Shown: positions 1 through 8,936, counted from the stretch's first letter. The stretch is DNA of 64,000 nucleotides from an uncultured Lachnospiraceae bacterium (GCA_910586715.1 CAJUJG010000003.1:40656-104655); one strand, 5' to 3'. The notes: generated by a model not told the origin, from the sequence alone. A program made the numbers and translations.

Positions 1-3000
1 CGCTGTCCTCGCCCATATCGGCATTTCCTGTCGAATAGTCCACAATGCGTTTCCAAAGCTGCACGTAATCGTCCTTCCCTGAAAACGCGCCGCTCCACTC
101 GCCCGTGACATCGCTGTTCCAGGCGGCAGTCCTGCCAAGCCCGTACTGCCATACCGTCAAAATCGGGTCTTCCTTATCCGCAGAGACAATCACCGGATTC
201 GACGCCGTCTTCGGCGTTGCGGCAACGTACCCGTAAAGCGAAGGCCATCCTTCAGCAAACAGACCGCGCGTCAGCTCATGCCCTCCCCGGACTGCAAGCG
301 GGAAATTGCCGTTTTGGATATAGCTGTCACCGCCCAAAAAAACCTCCTGCGCGAAAATCTTTGGAATATCACTCGAAATATCCGAATAATAATATCTGCC
401 GCCGCAGTTATCCGCCAGCTTTTTCAAAAGCTTTGTGTCGGAATCCATTCCGACCGCCACTGTTGAAAGCGTAATACCGTTTGCCGTATAATCGCTGATC
501 ACATCTGTATAATTGCCCGTTTCCCCCATTCCGTCCGTCAAAAGCACCACATGCTTCACGGACGCGTCACAGTCCTCAAGCGCCTTGCATGCCTCCAAAA
601 GCGCGGGCTTTATCGTCGTTCCGCCGCCCTCGTTAATCTGCTTAATCGCGTCCTTGACTTCCGTCTTGTCGTCCGCCGTCTGCAATTCCACCTGCCATGT
701 ATATTTGTCATCAAACGTCAGTACTCCAACATAATCCGTATCGCGCAGATTGTCCGCCGCTACCGTTGCCGCCCGGATTGCAATGTCCAAATTCGTGATA
801 CCCGAACCGTCCAATGCGCCGCTCATACTGCCCGAATGGTCAATCACCATCACCATCGCCAGAGATGGCACTTCATTCACGCTGCGCAGCTGCATATCCA
901 CGGGCAGCACCGTTTCCAGCGCCGTATCCCGATAACCGCCAAGCGCAAAGCTGTCTTCACCGCCGCAGCAGATAAAACCGCATCCGTAATCCTTCACATA
1001 TGTTTCCAGGTTTTCCAAAAAACCAACCGGTAAATCATCGACATAGGTGTCCACCAAAATAATCGCCCTGTAGTCCAGCATGGCGTTGATACTGTCCGGC
1101 GCATTCAGCGCAGAAACCGTACTGTAATCACAGCCCGCCGCGCCCAATACGGGCGCAAAGCCCGAAACGCTCGTATCACGCCCCGAAATCACAAGGATTT
1201 TCGGAACCGCCTCCACGACGGAATACGCGCTGAACGTGTCATTTTCAGGGCAGGTATCCCCCTGTGCCTGAACCTGCACGCGCAGATTTTCCATTGCGCC
1301 GCTTTGTGTGCCCGTGTCAACCTGCGCGCTGAACGCAAAGCGGTTGCTCCCTTTATTTAGGTGCACGCTGTTCGACGCCGTCTGATTGCTCCCGTTGTAA
1401 AGCGCAATCACCGCGTCCGTATCATAATTGCTCTCCACAAGCACCGTAACCGAATACTTGTCGTTCGGGTGCAGATACGACGGAAGCATAACATTATCAA
1501 TATAAGCATCCGGCGTTTCCTCGTTCTCGTAAAGCAGTGTCAGAAACTCCGCCTGACTCGCCGTCAATGCCTGTGCCATATTTTGAATGTCGCCCCGCGT
1601 TTCTTTACCGTCCGTCAGCACCACAAGGCGTTTTCTGTAAGCGCCTGATAAAAGTGTAAGCGCCTTGGAAACAGCGTCCTCGAAGTTCGTCGCCGCCTTC
1701 TCGGGCAGCGTCATCAGCCCCCCGTAATGCGTCCCGTCCGTCAAAAACTGCTCCACCAGTGTATCTTTTCCAAAGGTCACAATCCCGTAAACATTCCCCG
1801 AAGGCATTTTGCCGACCGTTTCCTGCAAATACTGCTCCATGCGCTCCAAATGCTCCGCATTGCTGTTCGACAAATCCACGACAAACACCGTCGCCGTCTG
1901 AGAACTGCCCTTTTTCAGCGTAATGCCAAGCAGCGCAAGCAACACGCACAAAAGCACCGCACCGCGTACTGCAAGATAAAAAATTTTATCTCGATAAAAT
2001 TTTCCGCAGCAGCGCATTTGGCGCACATAGACAATCCACTCCACGACCAAAAGCAGCAGGGCAAGCAGTAAAAACACATTGCGCAGCGTCTGCTTCACCT
2101 TTTGCAGGCGCGCCTCCCCCGAACCGCCGACCGACTCCGCCGTCACTCTGCCGTCAGACTCCGTCGCCGTCTGAAAACGCACGACATAAGACTCCCGATA
2201 TTCCTCGTTTCCAAGTGAATACAGCCCCGCCTTAGCCGGACGGCTTTCGAACTGCGTCCTGTCCAATTCCGCCCAAGGCTGCAATGCAATTTCCTCGCCC
2301 GCATAATAAACATTTGTTGCCAACCAAGACGTGTCGGAGAGATAAATCATGGCATTTGCAAGAAAAATCGGAAACTCCGCCCGCAGCGGAAAATCAGACT
2401 CCCGAATGTCAAAGCCGACAACCACCTCCTTGTGTCCGTCCCGCTCGCCATAATAGCCGACACACTTTCCGTCGTATGTCAAAAAGCTCTGCGCCCCCTC
2501 GGGCAGCGCAAAGCAGTATGCCTTGTTTACGCCAACCGTAAAGCCTGAAAGCCCCGCTGTCAAATCGCAGTCCGTCATGTCAAGCACCACGTTTTCAAGC
2601 GTTTCGACAGGTTTGGCACCGCCGTCGCCAAAAATCAGACGATTGCCCTCACTGTTCTGCGGCGTCTGTCCTGCGTCGTAAATCACCACATTGTAACCCA
2701 TTTCCTTGAGCGGCGTGCGTTTGGAAATGCCCGTATCCTGCACGCCGTCCGCCGCCGCGTCGGTTTGGGATTTCGTAATCGTATCACCCGTCACTGCAAC
2801 GTATGCCTTTTCCAAAAATGTGTTGCCGTTTCCGACAAGCAGTCCGCGTATTTTATTCTGACGGCTCTTAACTGCCCGTGAAACATTGTCCGCCGCAAGG
2901 CTGTCGCCCGCCGCACCGTCAAACGAAATATTGTCAAGCCGCGACGATAACGCACTCCCGCGCCAGTCCGCAGCCTCAAACAGGCACGACGCGTTCTCCG

Positions 3001-3979
3001 ACGGCGCAAGACGCATCTGTTTCAGCGCAATCAGCGCGTCTTCACCGTCATACAAACCAACGTCAAACGATGCTTCCGCATCGCTGTAATTCGCCACGCT
3101 CACAATCACGTCATACGTTCCGTCCTCCCGCTCCGTATACACGGTGTACTCGTTTGCCACATTGGAAGCAGCGTCACCCACGACATAAAGCTCCTTTTCG
3201 GCGCCGCGCAGCTCCTCAAACGCCGCCGCACCGCTGCCGTCCGTAAAAACAAGCAAATCCGCCGCGTTTTCCGCCGTATCCCCCACAAGCGTATCCAAAG
3301 TCCCCTGCGCCTGCGCCAGATTGCCTCCGCCGTCGCTGCACTCCAAGCTTTTCAGCGTCTGTATCAGGCTCTCCGTATCTGTCATGTCCACCGCCAAAAG
3401 CTTTACGCCAACGGCGTCCGCCGTCACGACGCAAAACTGCGTCCCCTGCGCCGCCTGCACTATATCGCACGTCAGTTCTATCGCTTCTGTAAGGCGGCTC
3501 TTTCCCCGGCTATCGCCGTAATGTCCGACATGCTGCATACTTGCGCTTGTATCGACCAACAGGATTTTCCTGCCCCCACCGCGGTTGTCCACGCGGATAA
3601 ACGGCGACATCAGGGCAATCACAAGCAGTATAATTATCAAAATCTGCAAGTACATTAAAATGTTGTGGATAAATTTCTCGAAAAACGTCCGCGACTGCTC
3701 GTTTTTGAGCAGCTTTTTCCAAAGTAAATTCGAAGAAATCCGATAGTCCTCACCCTTTGGCTTTAATAAATATAGTAAAATTATGATTGGAACCGCCGCG
3801 AGAAACAGGAGCGGTATAAAAGTTTCAAATTGCAACAGTCCGGATACACTTCCTGTTGCGGGCAAAAATCCATTCATAATCGCCTTCGGCGATGGATTTT
3901 TGCCGAAAGCCACTACACTTTCGCACGGTATTTGCAGCAACGTGCAAATACCTGTCTGAACAATTTTCTCAAGCATCAT
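1..3979 (-). CDS. Giant BatA-like membrane protein with three VWA domains (C-terminus outside window)
   Basis: One frame stays open from 3979 to the window edge, at least 1,326 codons. In order: two membrane segments (about residues 54-72 and 107-124), a first VWA domain with the metal-site motif DTSAS from D143, two more membrane segments (about 626-648 and 663-688), a second VWA with DLSNS from D702, an amidotransferase-like stretch containing GGEDSF near residue 1005, and a third VWA with DHSGS from D1047. BatA-type VWA proteins partner MoxR ATPases, and MoxR and DUF58 genes lie directly upstream. The ATG at 3979 overlaps the DUF58 stop at 3969-3971. The first 50 or so codons run through a palindromic repeat, so the real start could instead be the ATG at 3877 or a TTG near 3832. 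Activity is inferred from domains only. Confidence 0.85.
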   Translation of the reverse strand, partial: MMLEKIVQTGICTLLQIPCESVVAFGKNPSPKAIMNGFLPATGSVSGLLQFETFIPLLFLAAVPIIILLYLLKPKGEDYRISSNLLWKKLLKNEQSRTFFEKFIHNILMYLQILIIILLVIALMSPFIRVDNRGGGRKILLVDTSASMQHVGHYGDSRGKSRLTEAIELTCDIVQAAQGTQFCVVTADAVGVKLLAVDMTDTESLIQTLKSLECSDGGGNLAQAQGTLDTLVGDTAENAADLLVFTDGSGAAAFEELRGAEKELYVVGDAASNVANEYTVYTEREDGTYDVIVSVANYSDAEASFDVGLYDGEDALIALKQMRLAPSENASCLFEAADWRGSALSSRLDNISFDGAAGDSLAADNVSRAVKSRQNKIRGLLVGNGNTFLEKAYVAVTGDTITKSQTDAAADGVQDTGISKRTPLKEMGYNVVIYDAGQTPQNSEGNRLIFGDGGAKPVETLENVVLDMTDCDLTAGLSGFTVGVNKAYCFALPEGAQSFLTYDGKCVGYYGERDGHKEVVVGFDIRESDFPLRAEFPIFLANAMIYLSDTSWLATNVYYAGEEIALQPWAELDRTQFESRPAKAGLYSLGNEEYRESYVVRFQTATESDGRVTAESVGGSGEARLQKVKQTLRNVFLLLALLLLVVEWIVYVRQMRCCGKFYRDKIFYLAVRGAVLLCVLLALLGITLKKGSSQTATVFVVDLSNSNAEHLERMEQYLQETVGKMPSGNVYGIVTFGKDTLVEQFLTDGTHYGGLMTLPEKAATNFEDAVSKALTLLSGAYRKRLVVLTDGKETRGDIQNMAQALTASQAEFLTLLYENEETPDAYIDNVMLPSYLHPNDKYSVTVLVESNYDTDAVIALYNGSNQTASNSVHLNKGSNRFAFSAQVDTGTQSGAMENLRVQVQAQGDTCPENDTFSAYSVVEAVPKILVISGRDTSVSGFAPVLGAAGCDYSTVSALNAPDSINAMLDYRAIILVDTYVDDLPVGFLENLETYVKDYGCGFICCGGEDSFALGGYRDTALETVLPVDMQLRSVNEVPSLAMVMVIDHSGSMSGALDGSGITNLDIAIRAATVAADNLRDTDYVGVLTFDDKYTWQVELQTADDKTEVKDAIKQINEGGGTTIKPALLEACKALEDCDASVKHVVLLTDGMGETGNYTDVISDYTANGITLSTVAVGMDSDTKLLKKLADNCGGRYYYSDISSDIPKIFAQEVFLGGDSYIQNGNFPLAVRGGHELTRGLFAEGWPSLYGYVAATPKTASNPVIVSADKEDPILTVWQYGLGRTAAWNSDVTGEWSGAFSGKDDYVQLWKRIVDYSTGNADMGEDS
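3838..3966. repeat. Palindromic repeat, diverged relative of the 22.2-22.4 kb element
   Basis: Two hairpins are visible: an inverted repeat of GCAAAAATCCAT with its complement (3862-3904), and a 10-bp stem GGTATTTGCA/TGCAAATACC (about 3930-3955), followed by TGTCTGAACA. The same layout, with a different but still complementary stem, occurs at 22319-22383. Here the repeat lies inside the open N-terminus of the VWA gene and abuts the DUF58 stop codon. The left border is uncertain. Confidence 0.55.
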
Positions 3980-4850
3980 ATAATATCCTTAAATCCTGAA
4001 AAATCAGTTGATAAATGTCCTTCTGCGTACTGCACAGCGCGTAAAACGCCCCGTTTTTGGCACATGCACGCTCAAGCTGCAGCAAAAACTGCCCAAGCGC
4101 CTTCTCGTACACCCGAATGCTCGCGGCGTCAATCGTCAGGCGCAGCGTGCTTTCCTCCTCCATGTCAATCAGGTTTTTCGTGCCCGTCAAGTCCACCGAA
4201 AGCTCCTCCCCCGCAAGCACATGCAGCAGCACGCTTTTCTGCCGCCTGAATGCCAAAAACCGCAGCAGCTTTACCACCGCTTCATCATCGTCCTGCAAAA
4301 AGCTTTCCTGCAAAAAATCACTGAGTATCACGGTCACGCCCGTGCCCTTTGCGGAGAGCTGTCTGACCGCCTCACCAATGTCCGCCGTCCCGTCAAACGA
4401 ACGCCGCTCCAGCCACTCCACAAGACGCGGCAGCGCTTTTTTCCCGCCGCCCGCCATAAAGGGCTGCTGCATGTTCTTCATGTCATAAAGCATCACGCGG
4501 TCCATGTTGTTCAGCCCCAAATACGCAAGCGCCGCCGCAAGCACGCAGGCAAGCTCTCCCTTTTTCTTCGCACCGTAATCCATCGAAGCGCTTGTGTCAA
4601 GCAAAATCGAGATAACCGCCTCTTTCTCTTCCATATATTCTTTCACATAGAGCCTGTCCAGCCGCCCGTAAGCATTCCAGTCAATGCGCCGGATGTCGTC
4701 GCCTGTCATGTATTCCCTGAAATCCGAAAATTCCATTGAGGTGCCTTTCTGCATGGATTTGCGGTTTCCCGTCAGGTTCATGGAGGTTCTTTGCCCCATT
4801 GATAAGCGCAGGCGGGACAGCTTGTCGAAAAATGCGGTGTCGAGTTTCAT
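3969..4850 (-). CDS. DUF58 / VWA-like protein
   Basis: A 293-residue protein with the DUF58 core: YMTGDDIRRIDW at residues 48-59, followed by a VWA-type metal site DTSAS starting at D85. No signal peptide or membrane segment is evident, so it is probably cytosolic or peripheral. DUF58 proteins regularly sit between a MoxR ATPase and membrane VWA proteins and are thought to work with them as a chaperone-like assembly. That is exactly the arrangement here: MoxR ends 17 bases upstream, and the giant VWA gene starts inside this gene's last codons (ATG/TGA overlap), which suggests translational coupling. Family assignment is firm; the substrate is unknown. Confidence 0.92.
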   Translation of the reverse strand: MKLDTAFFDKLSRLRLSMGQRTSMNLTGNRKSMQKGTSMEFSDFREYMTGDDIRRIDWNAYGRLDRLYVKEYMEEKEAVISILLDTSASMDYGAKKKGELACVLAAALAYLGLNNMDRVMLYDMKNMQQPFMAGGGKKALPRLVEWLERRSFDGTADIGEAVRQLSAKGTGVTVILSDFLQESFLQDDDEAVVKLLRFLAFRRQKSVLLHVLAGEELSVDLTGTKNLIDMEEESTLRLTIDAASIRVYEKALGQFLLQLERACAKNGAFYALCSTQKDIYQLIFQDLRILYDA

Positions 4851-4867
4851 ATAACACTAGCCTCCGT

Positions 4868-5839
4868 TTAAGTATTCTTGTTTGTATCTAAAATCTGCTG
4901 AATAATATCGTCTTCCGACACCCCCGCACTCACTGCGTCGAAGCTCGGGATAATACGGTGGCGCAGCACAGGATACGCCGCCTCCTGCACATCCTGAAAC
5001 GAAACGTTAAACCGTCCCTCCAAAAATGCCTTCGCCCGCGCCGCGCGGATTAACGCCTGCGCCGCTCTCGGGCTTGCGCCCTCGCGGATATACGGGTTCT
5101 CTGTATGCGTCGCCATGACAATCTCCAACAGATAATCCATTACCGCGTCCGCAATCGGAATTTGGCTCACCAACGCCTGCGCCGCAAGCAGTCCCTCACC
5201 GTCTATCTGCTTTTCAATCGCAGGCGGCTGCGCTCCTTCCGTCAGTCCGACAATGCCTTTTAGTTCCTCTTTTGACGGAAAACGAACCAAAATCTTGAAC
5301 ATAAAACGGTCAAGCTGCGCCTCCGGCAGGGGATATGTGCCCTCGTTTTCAATCGGGTTCTGCGTCGCAAGCACAAAAAACGGCGCGTCAAGCGCATGGC
5401 TTTCGCTGCCCACCGTAACCGTGTGCTCCTGCATTGCCTCAAGCAGCGCCGACTGCGTTTTCGGCGTGGCACGGTTGATTTCGTCCGCTAAGATTAAATT
5501 GGCAAAAATCGGTCCGCGCACAAATGAAAAGCTGCTGCCCTGTTCGCCCTTCATAATAATGTTTGTACCCGTAACGTCGCTCGGCATCAAATCGGGTGTA
5601 AACTGAATGCGCTTAAACGGCAGGTCGAACACCTTGCCGATGGTGCTGACCAGTCTTGTCTTTCCAAGTCCCGGCATCCCCTCCAACAGCACGTTACCGC
5701 CCGTCAGCATTGCAAGCATGACCTGACGGATGACCTCATGCTGTCCGATAATGCCTTTTTGTATTTCCGCTTCACACGCCGCAATCCGCTGTGCCATATA
5801 TGCCGCGTCCTGCAGTCTGTTTTTGTCTAATTCGCTCAT
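4868..5839 (-). CDS. MoxR-family AAA+ ATPase
   Basis: A 323-residue AAA+ ATPase of the MoxR class. Walker A is GMPGLGKT (residues 54-61); Walker B is LILADE (115-120) followed by INRATPKTQ, the usual MoxR continuation. Length is typical. GGGGG precedes the ATG by about seven bases. MoxR proteins are ATP-driven chaperones that mature or insert cofactors into partner complexes, usually those containing VWA proteins encoded next to them. DUF58 and the triple-VWA protein follow on the same strand at close spacing, so the three probably form one functional unit. In related clostridia this trio commonly continues from an ABC exporter operon, which here lies 15 kb upstream beyond a defence island. 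Confidence 0.95.
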   Translation of the reverse strand: MSELDKNRLQDAAYMAQRIAACEAEIQKGIIGQHEVIRQVMLAMLTGGNVLLEGMPGLGKTRLVSTIGKVFDLPFKRIQFTPDLMPSDVTGTNIIMKGEQGSSFSFVRGPIFANLILADEINRATPKTQSALLEAMQEHTVTVGSESHALDAPFFVLATQNPIENEGTYPLPEAQLDRFMFKILVRFPSKEELKGIVGLTEGAQPPAIEKQIDGEGLLAAQALVSQIPIADAVMDYLLEIVMATHTENPYIREGASPRAAQALIRAARAKAFLEGRFNVSFQDVQEAAYPVLRHRIIPSFDAVSAGVSEDDIIQQILDTNKNT

Positions 5840-5875
5840 TTTTAAACCCCCGCTTTCAAAATTCTCTTCCCGTTA

Positions 5876-6349
5876 TCACAAATTGGAAAACGGTATCTTG
5901 CCATGCACTTCAAACAGGTATCGCCCTGTCGGCTCACCGTCCGTACCCATCTCGCAAAGCTGACCGTATGTGCACTTTTCAAAAATCTCGTCCGAAAAGA
6001 CATCATCAACCTCCGCGCCGCTATTGTCGTCCAACTGATACAGCAGCGACTCATAGCACTCCAACACTAGATTATATGCATACCGCTCAATAACCTCTGC
6101 AGGAACGCCCGCCTCAAGCATTTGAGCCGCCTCCGGATCCCGCTTTTCAAGCATACCCTCCGCGTGCTGCTTTTCTAACCATTTTCGATACCCACCTTCG
6201 TAAAATGTCAAACTGTCGTTCAAGGGTTTTAATAAGCGAAACGTCGGAACCACCGCCCAAATGTCGTTATCGTATTGCAGATACCACTCTGCCTGTTCCT
6301 CGGTTAGTCCTAGTTTTATTAAAACCTCTTTTTTCTCTTCTTCAGTCAT
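5876..6349 (-). CDS. Uncharacterised 157-residue protein
   Basis: Not recognised. The protein is acidic and soluble-looking, with no signal peptide or membrane segment. Residues 1-20 resemble a short helix-rich N-terminus, and the middle is rich in Glu, Tyr and Leu. It begins with a plausible site (AGGAGAAC upstream of ATG) and ends 36 bases before the moxR start, on the same strand. Base composition matches the MoxR region rather than the AT-rich island upstream, so it probably marks the last native gene before the island. A palindrome at 6411-6470 separates it from the RT/nitrilase gene. Confidence 0.7.
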   Translation of the reverse strand: MTEEEKKEVLIKLGLTEEQAEWYLQYDNDIWAVVPTFRLLKPLNDSLTFYEGGYRKWLEKQHAEGMLEKRDPEAAQMLEAGVPAEVIERYAYNLVLECYESLLYQLDDNSGAEVDDVFSDEIFEKCTYGQLCEMGTDGEPTGRYLFEVHGKIPFSNL

Positions 6350-6410
6350 TGTTGTTCTCCTTTTGTTTGTTATTTATTTCACAATTTTTTCTTTTCTGTA
6401 CGTTTGTGTG

Positions 6411-6470
6411 AAAATATCTTGTTCATAGTGAACATGTTCATTTTGAACAGGATGATGAACAAGATATTTT
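6411..6470. terminator. Perfect 15-bp inverted repeat with nested GAACATGTTC palindrome
   Basis: AAAATATCTTGTTCA (6411-6425) is matched exactly by its complement at 6456-6470. The 30-base interior holds GAACATGTTC (6430-6439) and further TGAAC/GTTCA half-sites. The hairpin lies downstream of the RT/nitrilase stop (6534) and upstream of the 157-residue gene. It could be a terminator for the island, or, given the repeated TGAAC units, an operator. Confidence 0.6.
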
Positions 6471-6533
6471 TTACGATAATAAACTTCCATCGCTTTTATC
6501 ATAACCGACCACATCATAGTCAAATATCATCTT

Positions 6534-8024
6534 TTACTTCCAATTGGGTGGTAATCCCTTAATATTCTCTTTTTTACCTTTACACTTTGGGCATTTAACT
6601 AATAGTTGTTCCAACGAATGAACCTTTTTGCATGTCAGACACCTGTCAACTTGCTTTTCAAATCTACTATAATAATTCGCTCTAAAGTCCTGCAACTTTT
6701 TCAATTCTAATTTCCCTACTATTAAAATTTCATTTTCTCCTCCCTTTATTTTCAAAATATCCTTAAAATCTGTTTTATACGGTCCGGTAATTCTTGAATC
6801 TCCATATTTTGAAGTATTAGCCTGTACCACCAAGGTATGAAGATCTCTTGCTGTCGCCTCAACAATACTAGAGAAATAATTCGTATCGCGGTTTAATTGA
6901 GGAACACACAAAAAGTCCAATTCCCCTTTCATAATACACCTAGACGCAATATCTGTAAATTCAAAGCACAATATTGTACCGAACTTTTCAAATCCATTAT
7001 CAAACCGATAATATACAGCCTTATCGGGATTTTTACAAGTATATTTTAACGCCGCTAATTCCATCCTTTCTTCAGGCGCATAATAATTTTTTTCTCTAAA
7101 AAAGGGAATTATGTTTTTAAAGAAGGTTTTTCCACATGTACTTTTAAGGACACATACAAAGTTATATGCCGTTTTTCCACATACTATATACTGTAGACCT
7201 GTAATAACCGTAATTCCATATTGTTTTATAAATTTTCCTACATCATTTAACCATAATGCCGGCATATAAAATTCCGGAAAAATGATGTAATTTACTCCTT
7301 CTTCTTTTGCAGCATTTAATACCTTATATAAGTTTTGCTTTCTTTCTACTGTCATCCCCCCGTTTGGGTGCAACAATATATTAATTACTTCTTTTTCATC
7401 TATATTTGCATTGACTAATCCAATCTTTGTCATATTATTCTTATGGAATTCCATTATTGATACATCTTTTTTTATGATATTATAATCATTGTATACCTTT
7501 TCTTCCTCATTCATTATAGGATTAGGAATATTTTGACTTAATCCGTTCATCTTTAGATATCTTTTAAAAATTTCCTCGTTATCTTTGTTTATTATCTGCC
7601 TTTCTGTTCCAATGAAAAAATAAAATACGCAAAAATACAGTTCATTTAAATGTATAAACCTCGGCGACCATTTTATTTTATTATCGTCCAAACGAAATAT
7701 TCTTTTTCGTATTGATACATCAGATAATATTTTCTCCAAATCCATGTTAATCAGTGGAATATCTTCAATATTTTCATCATGAGCATAGTTCACCAATGGA
7801 AATGATACCATATTATGATTAATCATATTAGCGCTTCTCATTTTAAGTGCCATTGGTTTATGCCGCTTTAAGTTTCCGCGTTCAAAATCCAACCCAATTG
7901 CCAAAGATATTGCTATATCCAATTTTAAAAGCAATGATTTTTTCAATTTTTTTAGAATAACATTTCTCTTTTTCAAATAAACCAATAGGTAAAATATTTT
8001 TTTCAGCGGATTTATTAATACCAC
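6534..8024 (-). CDS. Nitrilase-domain half of a UG1-like reverse transcriptase-nitrilase, with C-terminal zinc ribbon
   Basis: A 496-codon frame. Residues from about 199 to 440 form a carbon-nitrogen hydrolase (nitrilase) domain with the expected triad: E251 in IIFPEF, K303 in FFKNIIPFF and C353 in ILCFEF. Two cysteine pairs follow (CLTC at 462-465, CPKC at 478-481), a probable zinc ribbon. Residues 110-140, RLDD...SPRFIHLNE, look like the linker that follows RT domains in this class. The first 47 residues overlap the upstream RT frame and are probably not the natural N-terminus. RT-nitrilase fusions are known as UG1 (DRT type 1), UG5 and UG6 defence RTs. Here the two parts are in different frames and no YxDD motif is found, so the locus may be decayed. 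Confidence 0.75.
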   Translation of the reverse strand: MVLINPLKKIFYLLVYLKKRNVILKKLKKSLLLKLDIAISLAIGLDFERGNLKRHKPMALKMRSANMINHNMVSFPLVNYAHDENIEDIPLINMDLEKILSDVSIRKRIFRLDDNKIKWSPRFIHLNELYFCVFYFFIGTERQIINKDNEEIFKRYLKMNGLSQNIPNPIMNEEEKVYNDYNIIKKDVSIMEFHKNNMTKIGLVNANIDEKEVINILLHPNGGMTVERKQNLYKVLNAAKEEGVNYIIFPEFYMPALWLNDVGKFIKQYGITVITGLQYIVCGKTAYNFVCVLKSTCGKTFFKNIIPFFREKNYYAPEERMELAALKYTCKNPDKAVYYRFDNGFEKFGTILCFEFTDIASRCIMKGELDFLCVPQLNRDTNYFSSIVEATARDLHTLVVQANTSKYGDSRITGPYKTDFKDILKIKGGENEILIVGKLELKKLQDFRANYYSRFEKQVDRCLTCKKVHSLEQLLVKCPKCKGKKENIKGLPPNWK

Positions 8025-8772
8025 ATTTATATTTCGAAATCAAAGAAGTATATTTTTCATAAATCAGACGGACAAAATTGGTCAGAAAAGATATTGCACT
8101 ATATCGTTCATCTTCTATAAACATTTCATCTAAAGACTTAAAGTCAAAATTAACACTATAGTAAAAACTTTTCAAATCAAGACTCATCATTAATATATTA
8201 TCGCTTTTACAGCTTTCCTTAGCAACATCCAAAGCTTTATTTCTCCATTTTGTGTAGCACTTAAAATATGGTTCAAAGCAGCGATTAGATGTAAAGTCTA
8301 TCCCATTTACAATATCTACATCATTTTTCATAACACCTTTTTTCAATTTAGCTGCATACGAATGTTCAAACTCTCCATATTTTTGTAAATATAATTTTTT
8401 GACAATTAACATCCACAACATATCTAAAATAAATAATTCAACAGGAGCATCAATATAAAAGTTTATTTTAGTAATTTTTTTATTATTTTCTAAATTTCCC
8501 TTTATTACCTTTGTATCTGCATCCATTTTATTCAGAGATTTCGGCATAATAACCATATCAATATTCTTAATTAGTTCTTCAAAATATTCCTGATTCTCTT
8601 CGTACAGGTTTTTAGATAGTATTTTCATACTATCCATAAAAGAATCTCCCGTTTCAAAATTCACTATTCTATTTTTTATGTGTAATAATGTTTTATCATA
8701 ATAATAATATGACTTTAATTTTTTATATGTACCTTCTATGACTTGTTCCACAACTTGTATGTTATCAAACAT
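7882..8772 (-). CDS. Reverse transcriptase half of a UG1-like RT-nitrilase (frame ends at motif B)
   Basis: A 296-residue frame. The N-terminal 165 residues are followed by an RT motif-2-like stretch (YFKCYTKWRNKA, about 169-180) and a clear motif A, SLDLKSFYYSV (D199). A motif-B-like LPIGL appears at 261-265 and SNIFGNW at 287-293, just before a TGA at 7882-7884. The next frame, shifted by one base, continues into the nitrilase gene. An intact RT would then need motif C (YxDD) and the thumb; neither is visible in any minus-strand frame between here and the nitrilase domain. The DNA is much more AT-rich than the flanks, suggesting transfer. It follows hsdR on the same strand. RT identity rests mainly on motif A and the nitrilase partner. 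Confidence 0.72.
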   Translation of the reverse strand: MFDNIQVVEQVIEGTYKKLKSYYYYDKTLLHIKNRIVNFETGDSFMDSMKILSKNLYEENQEYFEELIKNIDMVIMPKSLNKMDADTKVIKGNLENNKKITKINFYIDAPVELFILDMLWMLIVKKLYLQKYGEFEHSYAAKLKKGVMKNDVDIVNGIDFTSNRCFEPYFKCYTKWRNKALDVAKESCKSDNILMMSLDLKSFYYSVNFDFKSLDEMFIEDERYSAISFLTNFVRLIYEKYTSLISKYKCGINKSAEKNILPIGLFEKEKCYSKKIEKIIAFKIGYSNIFGNWVGF

Positions 8773-8902
8773 TTATTACTTTTCCCCTATCACACTACTT
8801 GATTTATCTTTCAGTATCTCTGCTTATATTTCCAAAATAAACAACAAAACTTCTCTCACATTTGCCCTTAATAATCAACACTTCTGTTAAATTCCATGCT
8901 AC

Positions 8903-8936
8903 ATTCGCCAAATGCTGACACAGGCATTTGGCGAAT
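8903..8936. terminator. Perfect 13-bp hairpin between hsdR and the RT gene
   Basis: ATTCGCCAAATGC (8903-8915) pairs exactly with 8924-8936 around an 8-base loop. It lies 17 bases past the hsdR stop. No T-run follows on the minus strand, so it may act as an mRNA-stabilising or attenuating hairpin rather than a full terminator. The remaining bases to the RT start at 8772 show nothing else recognisable. Confidence 0.6.

Noticed and set aside
1361..2541. Several open frames on both strands within the VWA gene.
   Set aside because: The uninterrupted minus-strand frame with ordered domains explains the region; the others are shadows.
7680..7700. RLDD in the same frame as motif C.
   Set aside because: No Tyr/Phe two positions before DD, and it lies in the linker just ahead of SPRFIHLNE.
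7775..7800. YAHDE in the nitrilase frame as RT motif C (YxDD).
   Set aside because: The first Asp is His, and the flanks are polar rather than the hydrophobic strands that surround YxDD. It may be a relic but cannot be called catalytic.
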